Of a DNA stretch of 64,000 nt, positions 11,467 to 23,186 are shown one piece after another. The DNA comes from Rotaria sordida (Eukaryota > Rotifera > Eurotatoria > Philodinida > Philodinidae), in contig CAJNOL010000375.1 in assembly GCA_905250125.1 (NCBI GenBank), positions 85,980 through 149,979 on the forward strand. The letters are read 5' to 3'. The translations under genes and the position numbers were made by a program. The stretch's first letter is position 1; every line of letters starts with the position of its first letter. A model generated the notes under the pieces. That model ran no database searches and was not told where the DNA came from. It saw only the letters and a program-made list of their open reading frames with translations.

Positions 11467-12737
11467 TCAAAGGTCATTTTTAAATTTCGACATATTCTTT
11501 CTAAAAAAAGTTCTTAACTCAAGTGAAGTATATTTCAAAATTACACTAGATGAAAATGAATACCTACTATTGAAATATACATAGAGAGACAAGGTTCGTC
11601 CTATTCTAGGATATCTTTTGTAATTAACATCTATCATAATCATGTAAAAATATTATCAAGAAAACTTCACATGTACTCGGAAACAAAATCATTTCATTTA
11701 TTTTGTATTTTCTTTCTATTTACAAACAAAAATTAATAAAATATTTTAGATGAACAAATAAAATTTGTTTAGTTATGATACGCTTCTATTTGTCTTAGTG
11801 ACGGAATCCGTAGGGAGAGGTCAGTCTCTTCTAGAAGTACTACCAGTCAATTTTCATTCTTTCAGTAGACATGGTCAGAGATTGAATTGCTCCCGCAATT
11901 ATTTTTGGTTACGCCACTAGTTTAACTACTTCATTCGATAGTTCTCTAGATTTATCGAATAAGAAAAAGAGCTATAAGAATTGCTCAAGTCTGGTTTTAA
12001 CATAAGTTCAAGATTTCTTTTGATCTGTATAAGACGTGACTTATCTTCTAAATCGAAATAATGCATCAATGAGGTCAACTATAAGAATTCTTATAGATAT
12101 AATGTAATATTCAATTGCATAGGAGATATTTCCAAATGCTATGAATATTAAAAAGTATCATTACCTGAATAATGTTTTCAGATCTATCCAACCATTAATC
12201 TCAAGCGAAATACTTGTATTAAACAAAATGTTTAAATAGAATTTAAGACTCGTAGAGTTTAACCTATATGTATTACGAATGATAACATTAAATGAGTAAT
12301 AAGTAAAAATAAGATATAAAATGAGTCATGTTTATTCTTTGTTTATATGACTCATATTAAATTGACAATAATTATTTTTTTGGTATCAATAAGACAAATA
12401 TATAATTAAAATAGAATAGATAATATGATTTTATTTTAAAATTTTTTTTTTGCTTTAAAAAAATTGATAGAGGCGCTACAATCAAATTGAAAATTAATTG
12501 GTGTAGTAATTTTGACCAATCAAATTTTCTTGTAAAATTCTACTATGACAGCAAATTTTTCAGGAATAAATTTGAGATCTTTTCTGTATATTTAATCAAT
12601 TTCATTTGAATGAATTGAATCGATACATCTTTACTTTAATCATATCGTCGTGTACTGGTTGGTGTGATTTATACACATAGCACTGCATGAAGTCAAGGAC
12701 GCTGTGAAAAAATGTCTACTGTGATTCTATATTATAT

Positions 12738-13008
12738 TACCTTTAAAATCAGCTTGTTTATTCAAACTTTTGATAAATAAAGTTGGTAATCGAACTAATT
12801 CATGATGAAAATATCAGATTTCATAGTATCTCCTATCGTGAGATATAAAACTAAGTTTGCATAACAGAATTTTTAATTTTGGTATTTGACGACAGGCGAT
12901 GCTAAAAAATTTGATACTTGCATGATCAACTAATTCCACTAAGAACTTTATTTATCAATAGTTTGAACGCAAAAAAAAAGAAGCTTTTAAAGATGATCTA
13001 AAATGAAA
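12738..13008. mobile_element. Foldback MITE-like sequence
   Basis: The left arm contains TTCAAACTTTTGATAAATAA and the right arm its near complement (TTATTTATCAATAGTTTGAA). Flanking blocks (CTTTAAAA...GCTT, AATT.ATGATG) also pair. The loop is about 80 nt. The ends were not resolved, and no coding capacity is visible. Confidence 0.55.
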
Positions 13009-13311
13009 CCACAATATTTTACTTTGTAAAATTCATAACTCAAGAGTTAAAACTCACGAGCAGGAATCATTTTAGATTTTCTTGAATCTCAATTGGTTCT
13101 ATCTAATAAGTTAAAATTCATTTGAAAAGAGAATTGCAAATAGTCGATCTAAAATTTTTCATTGTACAAAAAATAAATATTACCATTTATAAAATATCTT
13201 CGTTCAATTCAAGATTGGACGAAATCCATCATTAGATGCTTAATTTATTTGAAATTTTACGTAAAATTAATAACAATATTAAATATCTTACGAAGGGACA
13301 TAACCAACTGT

Positions 13312-13962
13312 TGAATGTCGTTCGATTTTGTCTTATGGATATAAGTAGGTTCCTGTGAGATTAAGAATAATCTAAAAGGATATGTATTCATAGTCTACCA
13401 TTGCAGAGTTATGTCCATTTTCATGAAATTTTTATTAAGGTCAAGACGTTTTCAAAAAACACAAAATGAAGGTTCTTAACTTGAAATTTTGCCTATAAAT
13501 AGATTTAATATAAGATATTTGTTTAGTAAGTACTCCACAGAAAACATGGAGAAACAATAAAATTAGTGTCTCATCTTCTGACATTTTATAATATCAGAAG
13601 GTTGAACATTAACTTTAATGTTACTATACCCAACAATGAAACATTCGATATACGAATATTATTTAATAGTTATAAGATAGTTCTGTAAGTGTCAAAGATA
13701 ACAGACATATTTTTCTCGATATATTTAATTTCCCAGCAGAATGGATTAGTTATTCTGCTACAGTAAATACTTTTGGTTTTAGAAATTACATATCTCAAGG
13801 AAAACATGGTCATTTCCATTGAAACTGTCAGAACTATGCAATGACTATTGAATCTATTGATAAACAAAATTTCATTAAGATGATCATAAGGATGAATCCT
13901 TTTAGGTTATTCTCAGTTTCACAGAGACCTAATCATAGCCATAAGATTAAATTACACAGCGT
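13312..13962. mobile_element. Inverted-repeat element, degenerate
   Basis: Blocks at 13331-13440 (CTTATGGATATAAGTAGG, GAATAATCTAAAAGGAT, GAGTTATGTCCATTTTCAT) are matched in inverted order by 13795-13950 (GACATGGTCATTTCC-like, ATCCTTTTAGGTTATTCTC, CCTAATCATAGCCATAAG). About 350 nt of unrelated sequence lies between. This looks like an old foldback element without coding capacity. Confidence 0.5.
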
Positions 13963-14069
13963 CCAAAAGTTCGATATTTTCTCACGTTAGTTATATGTTT
14001 TAGAAATAAATGCAAACAATTAAACGACTCCATTGAAAAGCTAAGTCGTTCTTCAAATGCTTTTTATAT

Positions 14070-14237
14070 TGTGAAACACTATCTAAAAGAAGTATTGAAG
14101 TGTATAGACTAGAAATTTGAAGTCATTCCTCCCATAGACTATATATCAAAAAAACACCCATTCTAATATTTGAACTACTTCCTTATTGCATTTCTGAAGG
14201 ACTCAATAACAAAGATCGTACGGAGATGTGCTTTAAA

Positions 14238-14268
<31 letters not shown>

Positions 14269-14358
14269 CAAAACAATCTCCTGAAATTAGTAACAGCAGC
14301 TATATGGTGTTTCACATTCCAATCCCATTAGGGATTGTGCTAACAGCTTTTATTGTAT
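14070..14358. repeat. Diverged dispersed repeat, copy D
   Basis: Partner of 11203-11466 and slightly longer because of an (AT)n expansion near 14240-14265. No coding potential seen. Confidence 0.55.
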
Positions 14359-15889
14359 AATTACATTTAAAACTTGAATGAAAATAATTTTAAAACTCTT
14401 CACATCAAGTTCTCTCTGTCTCTCTTATCCCGATAAGAAGATTAAAAGAATTGTCAGTTAATGAATACATAATATGTCTTCACAAGTATCTAATGTTCAA
14501 TTGTTATGTATTCTTTTCTTTTTCTTTTTTTTTTGTTTTTTGGAAGAGATTTAGAACACAGCTAAGAAATGTCGTATGAATTGACTATTATTGTCGAGAT
14601 TGTATTGATTGTCAATAAGTCAAATCAATAATAGTTGATGATATAATTAATAATACGGAAGAAAATATTAATTGAAGTCTATTATAGATAAATATATTAT
14701 AGTGTTATTCATAACAAAAAGTTCGATAAATAAATTGATATTCAAGTATTCTTTTTTTCCGATTTATCTATAGAAATATTTAATATCAATTGATAATGTA
14801 AAAAATGATCAAGGTAAATAAATACTTTATTTTTTTTTTATTAATAAATATAATGATGTTTATTATAAATAAAATAATTTATTCATTTGATCATTAATTT
14901 ATTATTCTTTCTTATTCATTTATTTTATGTACTTTAACTATACAAGAGAATTTTTCTTGGCAAGTAAAAGAAAAAGACAATTATCTTATTGTTTAACAAA
15001 GTAAATAATAAAACTTAGATCAACAAGTCATTTATTATTGATCAAACTTCAATTTTTTTTTTTTTTGAGGGTATTGTATTTATCTAAATACACAGAAATT
15101 CGATAATTGAAAAACAAACAATCAAGAAATGAAAATACTTCTATTAATTTCTATCATTAATTAACATATGAAAATTGCATGTATAGAAGATATCGCCTGC
15201 CGTAGATAAAAACAAAAAAAAAACTTAACTGATTATATACAGACGACGAGCATCATTTATTTAATGATGATCAGTATAAGATTAAGGAAAAGATCAAATA
15301 CTCAGTAGGCATAAGAAAAAAGAAAACAAACTAGTATTAATTTCAATATATTATTGCCCATAAGAATGATATATATATATATATATTTCAGACGTGCTCG
15401 TGTCTCATTATTAATTTCTGTGTATGATTCGTTTTGCTGATTATGCAAAGAAAAAAAATTTTTTTACATGAAAAATGATTATTAATCATATACTAATAAA
15501 CTTGATAGAGACATGCACAATTGATATATTACAAAATATCAAAAAAAAAACAGAAATTAACTAGACTTTTAAAGGAAAAGAAATGTATCAATATTATCTT
15601 TATTTTTTTTTTCTCTATTTCTCCTCATTCCTTTTTCTCTTCTCACACAAGAGAAAGAGCAAAAAGAAAAAAAAAGAAAGAAAAACTATAAACATGCAGA
15701 TCTATAGTAAATCGTTTGTCAGATAGAAAGCGAGAGAGAGAGAGAGAGAGAGCATAAGAGACACAAAAAAAAAACTCTTTCTCCATCTTTTGACATTCAC
15801 TAGGAGTAAGAGTCTATTAGAGTAATAAAATCAATTTTTGTTGATCTACTTAATCCAATACTACATTTTCAATCAATACTATTAATCAA

Positions 15890-18800
15890 ATGCATATGTT
15901 TCCATTTGGTCATGTTGTATACATGCCTTTATCATCATCATCATCACCAACAACAACTTTATTAGGACCTATATCAACAGATTTTTCACCTTCATCTATA
16001 ATTCCTTTATATAATACAACATTTTTAAATAATCCATTTAATTTATACACAAATACAAAGTGTAAGTTTTCTTTATGAGAGAAAAAACTAAGTACTTAAA
16101 AAATAATAACCTTTCAAAAGTCATGTGATAATGAATATTGACAAGCACCACCAGTACGAGTTCCTTTATTTATTGTCATATTGAATTATTTTATAGTATA
16201 TTATCAAATCAAAAATAAATAAATTATGATAAATCATGACAGAGTTTTATATCTTTAGTTGAATATAATGTTCATCGACAAATATTACCTCATAGATTTA
16301 AACGTATACGTGATGATTTTCATGATATACAAGATAGAAAACGTACTAAATTAACACCAACAATTAATAATAGTTCATCAACATTATCAAAAAATGCACT
16401 TATGTTATTACATGAACTTAAACCTTCAATTGAATATAAACTTATTGCACAAACAGGTCCATCTCATCGACCTATGTTTACTATGGCTGTTGAAATTAAT
16501 GGACAAGTATTTAAAGGTACAGCTCAAACAAAGAAAGAAGCTAAACAAGCAGGTAAATAATATTAATTTAAATTTAATAATTATTTTGTTTCTTTTTATT
16601 AGCTGCTGAAAAAGCACTTCAATCATTTTCTCAATTACCTTTTTCATTATTTGATAATTTAACAAATATAAATAATAATCTATCAAATAAATCTATTGAA
16701 AATAATAATAATAATACTCAATCAAATATTTCTGAATCATATGAAAATCAAAATCCATTTTATATTCTTAAACAACTTAAACAAAATTTACAATGTGAAG
16801 AAATTACAAATGAAATAATAACTGAACAAAATGAATTTAAATTTACTATTATTATTGATGATCAACGTTTTATTGGTATAGGACAAAATAAAAATATAGC
16901 TAAAACAAAAGCAGCACAACGCGCTTTAGAAAAATTATTTGGTATGTGTTTTCATAAAGAAGGTAATTATTATATATAAATATATTATTCAATTGAATAG
17001 AACAATTTAATTCTTGTTTAATATCTTGGTTGTTTTTTTTTTAATATTAATTCATTGATAGAATATGTGACTTTGATTCTATAATGTAGACATATAGGCA
17101 TCTATGTGTTTGTTATGTTTTTTCTTTCTTCTTTTGAATTACAAGAATTGGATTTGCTTAAGAAAATGAAGCTTTTTATTTCCACTTATATGAAACCATA
17201 AAATTCTTTCACTCGAAAAAAACTATGAAGTATTATTATTATAAACTGAATCTCTAGAAAACAAATAATCGATCAATTAGAATTAACAATATATACTTAA
17301 GTATAAATAGTCAAAGTTAGTATTGAATCAATTCTATATATAGTAAATGTACGAGAAAAAGAAATAAATTTGATTAGTAAATAATTGATTTAAAATTCAT
17401 AGCAATTGTTAGTACATAGAGAATGTTAGAAAAATCTATTTTGAATTTATTTAGCATATTTTAGATAAAATGATGATACTTATATATATTAGAATATAAA
17501 TTGTTCTAATTGTGGTCAAATTTGAGTCATTTACAGCCAGGAAATGAAAGCTAACAAATCGAATTTGATAAAGGAAAAAAAAAACATCAAATAATGATGA
17601 TATTAAAGTATTCTCTCAATACTTTGATAAGAGTGATATTGTAGAAGATTAGACACATTCTGAAGGTTTTATAGTAATAATATAAGAAAAAGTCACTGGA
17701 GTTTATATTGATAATGAAAGATCGTATCACTTACGAGAAAGTCACCCGAATTTATATCAATCTTTGAAACTAACTGAAGCTCGTTTTATGTCATGGCTTG
17801 TGATAAAAGACTATTTTTTGAAAATCCGATATCTCGACAAAGGAATATTCTTTTTGTCTGAGATTTTAAAGATATTCTACGAAATCATTTGACCTAACTA
17901 TTAGCATAAGTTCACGTCAAAAATCTGGTTTTTTTGATATATATCTAAAGCGGAGTCGAAAAAATGCAGTAAAAGCTCATAGAGATGAATTGTTTTAGAC
18001 CTTTGCTACCCTCACTAAGACGTCTTTCTAAGTCCAATACGAGCTAAAACGATGAGTATAAGTTCAGATAGTTGTCTCATTAGCATTATTCAAAGGTTTC
18101 TCTATGAAAATACATGACTTACAAAGTCTACTAAAGATCACGTTGCAATAACAATAAAAATCAGTAACGAAAACAAAATGATTCCACAGAAAATTCTATA
18201 CAGTATAGAGCCCAAGGGACTGTAATGCAATGTCTTTTACAAATATTTGCGAATAGTGAATTATATATTTCAATACAATGGATGCAAAACAAAATTTTAA
18301 AACACAGAATAAAATTATAGAAAGCTTACGGATATTACTTGAATTATTCAAAAGTTATTCATATTTTCCTTCCAACGAAGTTTTGGAACATCCTATAGTT
18401 GCTCTTTTTTATTATGTGTTAAATAGTTATTTATCTATATTATACAGAATGTCCCAAACGTAACGTAACCGACAAAAAAAATTGAATATCTCCATTACAG
18501 TTCAAACAAACGAGCTGATGTTTTTTGTCAATGATAGAGACATGTTTAAGCTTTATATCCATAAAGACAAGTCTAAGGAGATCCTTTGTTAAGTATCACC
18601 AGTAATCTCAACAAAAAAAATTTTCCTTTTTCACAGATAGGAAATAAAACAATATACTTAACAAAGAGTCTCACTAGGCATGTCTTTATGTATATAAAGT
18701 TTGAATATGACAAAAAAAAAATCAGCTCGTTTGATCGAGCCATAATGAAGATTTTCAAGTTTTTTTTTTCGATTACGTTACTTTTGGGACATCCTATATA

Positions 18801-20650
18801 GACAATAAGATTTTTTTTGTTTGTAGATAGTCTTCCAAATAATCTTCCTTATTCTCGTCAAACTCTTGCTGATCATATTGCATTATGTATTCAAGAAAAA
18901 TTTAAACAATTAACACAAAATAATATACGTCTTCAACGACGTAAAGTTTTATCTGGTATTGTTCTTTTACATAATTATAATCTTGAAACAATGGAAATAA
19001 TTTGTATAACAACAGGTACAAAATCTATTAATAATAATAATAATAATAATCGTTTAATACGAAATGGACAAATATTACATGATTGTCATGCTGAAATATT
19101 AGCACGTCGTTGTCTTATTTATTATTGTTATAAACAATTAAAATTATTTTTTAATGAAAAATATAATGAAACAATATTTGAAAAAATTTCTAATACAAAT
19201 CATTTTCAACTTAAATCATCAATTACTTTTCATTTATATATTTCAATAGCTCCATGTGGTGATAGTCGATTGATATCACAACAAGATATAAAAATAGAAA
19301 AATCATCATTTTTAAATATAAATCAAAATTTAAAATCTTCATTAAAAAAATCTTATGGATTATTACGAAGAAAAATTGAAGTAGGTGAAGGTACAATACC
19401 TATTTTAGCTAAAACTATATATCAAAATGTACAAACATGGGAACGACATTTAACAATGTCTTGTTCAGATAAATTATGTCGATGGAATTTTATTGGTTTA
19501 CAAGGTAGAAAAAAAAAACTTAATCTTTAATATTTCATTATTTCTATTAACAGGTGCTTTATTAAGTACATTAATTAATCCAATTTATTATACTAGTATT
19601 ATCATAGGAAGTCTATATCAAAGTGAACCTATTCGACGAGCATTATTTTCTCGAATAGAAGATGTAAATAAAAAAAAAAAAAGAAGAGAAAATCTAGATT
19701 ATATAATATAAATATTTATAGAAAGTATATAATATTCCAACACCATACGGTTTACAACGACCATTTATCTCAGATATCACCAAACCAGAAATACGAAATA
19801 CGACACGATCACCAAATCATGCATTTATATGGAATTCTATTGATCAAAAATGTGAAATTATTGATAGTTTAAGTGGATTAACAATATCACGTAAGATTTC
19901 ACTTCATTTTTATTTTTGTGAATATTTTCAAAGATAATAGTAATTTCCATAACAACAAGATTTAGATTATTCTTCTTTCTCGATATTTTCTAAATAGTAC
20001 AGTTTTTGATTTTTACCTAGATGAAAATTTATAATTTAGATAATGAATAGTGATTTATCATATGATTAACATAAATTGCGTGAACTAATCAAAATTAGTA
20101 TTTCTAAACTTATCGAGATATATACAAATCATTGATTAACCTTCAAAAAATGGCTATAGTCTGCTAGAGATTTTTTACTTACCGTAGGCTAAAGAACACA
20201 TATGAGTTCAATATTTGAACTCAAAAAAGGCTGTGATTTGGAATTGAGTTTATCTCTGATATATTCACATGAAAAAAAATTTTAGGTGAACCATCAATGA
20301 TATCAAAATTAGCTTTATTTCATCAATGGATAAATTTAATGAATAAAATTAAATCAGAAAGAATACCAACGATTTATTATGATGCTAAACAATTAGCTGT
20401 AGATTATCAAACAGCTAAAAATAAGGTAGAATTTATTTATTTTGATTGTAAAAGATGGTTGTTTTCTATTTATTTAAAGGTTAATCAAGCATTTGAAAAT
20501 TGTGGATTTGGTCTATGGATTGTATGTATTTGATTGAAATAGAAAATTGTGAACTATTTTATTTTCATATATATATAGAAAAAATCAAATCAACAAGATG
20601 AATTTGGTTTATCATTGGCTGATGCATCGTTATCTTCTCAAACAAAATAA
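15890..20650 (+). CDS. ADAR: ADAR, dsRNA-specific adenosine deaminase (ADAR2-like)
   Basis: Nine exons join in phase to 671 residues: 15890-16061, 16259-16552, 16603-16941, 18827-19504, 19554-19663, 19722-19890, 20286-20425, 20480-20521 and 20579-20650. The enzyme deaminates adenosine to inosine in double-stranded RNA, mostly in the nucleus. A basic RKRTK stretch near residue 84 could be a nuclear signal. dsRBD1 spans about 101-164, with the KKEAKQAAAEKAL C-terminal helix, and dsRBD2 about 205-268 (TKAAQRALEKLF). The deaminase domain follows. Zinc ligands and the proton shuttle are visible as HAE (His356, Glu358), PCG (Cys412) and SCSDK (Cys481), with the KIEVGEGTIP block. The C-terminus matches ADAR2 (QDEFGLSL against its QDQFSL). 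Two dsRBDs and no Z-alpha domain make it ADAR2-like rather than ADAR1-like. All catalytic residues are present. Intron 3 (1.9 kb) carries a foldback MITE, and intron 7 is only 54 nt and open in frame. The upstream (GA)n tract may lie in the promoter. Confidence 0.95.
18443..18796. mobile_element. TA-flanked foldback MITE in ADAR intron 3
   Basis: The left end (TACAGAATGTCCCAAACGTA) and right end (TTACTTTTGGGACATCCTAT) are inverted copies. Pairing extends inward through ACGAGCTGAT/ATCAGCTCGT and ACATG..T and its complement for about 130 nt per arm. TA dinucleotides flank both ends, as for Tc1/mariner-derived MITEs. It sits just 30 nt upstream of the exon encoding the deaminase core. Confidence 0.8.
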
Positions 20651-22328
20651 ATCGATTCTGTCTGTCCGCGTTGATTAAATGAATTCAATGTTCTTTTTTT
20701 ATTTTGATTTTATAATTAAAATAGTTTATATGAAATATTTTTGCATTTTAATTATTGTAAATAATAATAATAGAAAAATAAATTTACTAAGTCAAAATGT
20801 ATAGTTTGATTGTTTTTTTTTTTTTTTATTTTTTAATTGAAATTTTTTGTTTGGAAGAACAGTATTATTCAATATTCTAGAAATCGATGCTTTAGAAGAT
20901 GATCTTATTCTCAATAATGATCATCTACCGAAGCTTAAGCTTATTCGAAAAGATACAATATCTATTGTAGAGATGAAACATTTCTTGATAGAAATTCTAT
21001 AGAAGACGAAATCATCATATTTTAGATCTTTACAATCCATTGTCTCACTGATTTCTTGAAGCTATGTTGCGAAAACAGATGAATACCATTGAGTGATGAA
21101 TAGAAATGTAAAGATCAAATTTGTTGTTAGTCCTATTCTCCGCGTAGAGAAAATTATTTTAGAACTTATTCGCATTCAATTTAAAAGAAAAATCTTAAAT
21201 ACTCATATTTTGGATAATTCAACTGGCAAATATCACTATTTTTTGATCATCTCTAACGTGATACTATGGTTCTTTTTATCACTTTTCGAGTCTTTCAACT
21301 AAGGGAGAGTGAAATAAAAACTTCGTAGAATAAGAAAAAGGTCAGTAGCGGATTTAGGATTTTGTTAAATAGGGACATTTTAACAGAAAGGAAAGTGATC
21401 AGAGTCATAAAACGTATTTGGAAATTCAATTAGAGACCACATCGACTCATTCTTTTAGGCGCTTTCTGCTGAGAAAAATAGTTCGGAAGGAAAAGGATGA
21501 TCATTCTTAGTGTTTGCCTCTAAATTCGCCACTGGTAAGGGTTAGAAAAACTTTTATCAGTCAGGATACAGGAATATGAAAAAAGCTTATCACGCACATC
21601 TCTAGGTCTTGAATTTTGCATTGACCGATGTAATTTATAGCGATTCACTAAAAAACATAGAAAATTTAACTACATCATTTTAGTTCCAGTTCGAACAATT
21701 ACTTCTCTCGTAGTTGGATTGAGACTAAAACTAATCCCGGACATCTCTAATGTCCGCGCCACAATTAAAGATCAGTTGGTATAAGTACAATTACTTGATA
21801 ACGGTAACAGCTAGTAATCTGCGGTTTTCACCAATTGAAAGGAGAGAAGTCGGGATATCATTTCTCGTGATAATGTATAAGATGAAATCTTTTTTAGAAC
21901 TGATCATCTTCGAAAAATATGCAAATGATTTAGATAGAAGAACTTCAGATCTATAGTTCAAGATACAATATGTTTTCTTATATTTCATTACGTTTTCATC
22001 GAGATCTCAACCTATATATCATAAAAAAAAGTTCAAAAACTTAGTAAAAAGTTAGTGAAATTTCTTATAATACATGATTCCATTCGTTCAACATTAGAAT
22101 GTAATAAGAAAATGATTTCCAATATATCTTATCTTATACATTATTGAGAGAACATATATATCTCGACTTCTCCCCTTTCAATTAGTAGAAACCGCAGATC
22201 TTACCGATTCTGGCGCGAATATTAGTAATGAATAAATAATTAATTTAACGAATTTTCATTAAAAATAGAATTAATCATGTTTTAATTAAATTCTAATAAA
22301 ATCATTTTTTGTTTGTTTTTAGAAATCC
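20651..22328. other. Intergenic between ADAR and aldo-keto reductase
   Basis: The first 200 nt are the probable ADAR 3' UTR, with an AATAAA-like signal near 20780. Apart from the inverted-repeat element near 21746-22230, no feature is seen. A run ending TTTTTAG just before 22324 looks like a splice acceptor for a 5'-UTR intron of the next gene. Confidence 0.45.
21746..22230. mobile_element. Foldback MITE-like element
   Basis: The outer block CTAATGTCCGCGCCA pairs with TGGCGCGAATATTAG. Inner blocks (ATCTGCGGTTTTCACCAATT, GAAAGGAGAGAAGTCG, AATGTATAAGAT) pair with their complements at 22105-22205. The left arm has an extra 40 nt or so. No transposase. Confidence 0.65.
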
Positions 22329-23186
22329 ATGTCATTTACAATAGCATCTCGAATTAGATTAAACGATGGTCATTTAATGCCAATATTTGGTTTAGGATTA
22401 TATCAAGCAGCATCATCATCAAAAACGACTCAAATTATAATTGATGCAATTCGTCTTGGTTATCCATTAATTGATACAGCTGAATTATATCGAAATGAAA
22501 CTCAAGTAGGTGAAGCTATAAAGAATAATAATATTAATCGTGAACAAATATTTATTACAACAAAACTTTTTCGTACTAATGATGGTCGTCAAGGTCTTCA
22601 TAAATCATTTAATAATTCTCTTCAACAACTTAATACTAATTATATTGATCTATATCTTATTCATGCACCACAAGGTGGTCATGTACTTGAAGTTTATAAA
22701 GAAATGATTCAATTACAAAAAGAAGGTAAAATTCGTTCAATTGGTGTATCAAATTTTGGTGTTCAACATTTAAAATGGTTAAAACAAGCTGGTTTTATAC
22801 CAGCTGTTAATCAAATTGAATTACATCCATGGTGGCAAAATGAAGATATTGTTGATTATTGTCGAATAAATAATATTGCTATTATGGGTTATTCACCATT
22901 AGGTAAAGGACATTTTCTTAATGATTCATATTTAATAAAATTAAGTCAAAAATATAATAAAACATCAGCACAAATTCTTATTCGTTGGTCAATACAAAAT
23001 GGTTTTATTACTATACCAAAAACAACATCAGGAATTGAACGACTTCAAGAAAATATGAATGTTTTTGATTTTATTTTATCCGATGAAGATATGAAAGATT
23101 TAACAAATTATGGTAAAAAAAATTCACAAAATACAGGATGGGATCCAACAAAAAATGGTAAAGAAAAATTTGGACCAATATCATAA
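22329..23186 (+). CDS. Aldo-keto reductase, intron-free
   Basis: One open frame of 285 codons encodes a complete NAD(P)H-dependent aldo-keto reductase. The TIM-barrel tetrad is visible: Asp49 in LIDTAELY, Tyr54, Lys79 in TTKL and His112 in LIHAP. Cofactor-side motifs are GVSNFG, NQIELHPW, GYSPLGKG and IPKTTS. At 285 residues it is shorter than typical animal AKR1 enzymes (about 315-325) and closer to bacterial, fungal and protist AKRs of the 2,5-diketo-gluconate-reductase type. With the lack of coding introns, this leaves horizontal origin or a retrocopy open. Codon choice is as AT-rich as its neighbours, so any transfer is old. Substrate cannot be predicted. An acceptor-like TTTTTAG five bases before the start suggests a 5'-UTR intron. 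The start is the first ATG after that site. Confidence 0.95.
   Translation: MSFTIASRIRLNDGHLMPIFGLGLYQAASSSKTTQIIIDAIRLGYPLIDTAELYRNETQVGEAIKNNNINREQIFITTKLFRTNDGRQGLHKSFNNSLQQLNTNYIDLYLIHAPQGGHVLEVYKEMIQLQKEGKIRSIGVSNFGVQHLKWLKQAGFIPAVNQIELHPWWQNEDIVDYCRINNIAIMGYSPLGKGHFLNDSYLIKLSQKYNKTSAQILIRWSIQNGFITIPKTTSGIERLQENMNVFDFILSDEDMKDLTNYGKKNSQNTGWDPTKNGKEKFGPIS

Larger units (their letters stand above)
11097..15889. other. Long gene-free interval between IST1 and ADAR
   Basis: The two flanking genes are divergent, so both promoters should lie here. No open frame shows family similarity. It contains the repeats listed separately, an (AT)n tract near 14240-14265 and another near 15368-15386, and a (GA)n tract near 15730-15752 about 140 nt upstream of the ADAR start. 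Confidence 0.5.
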
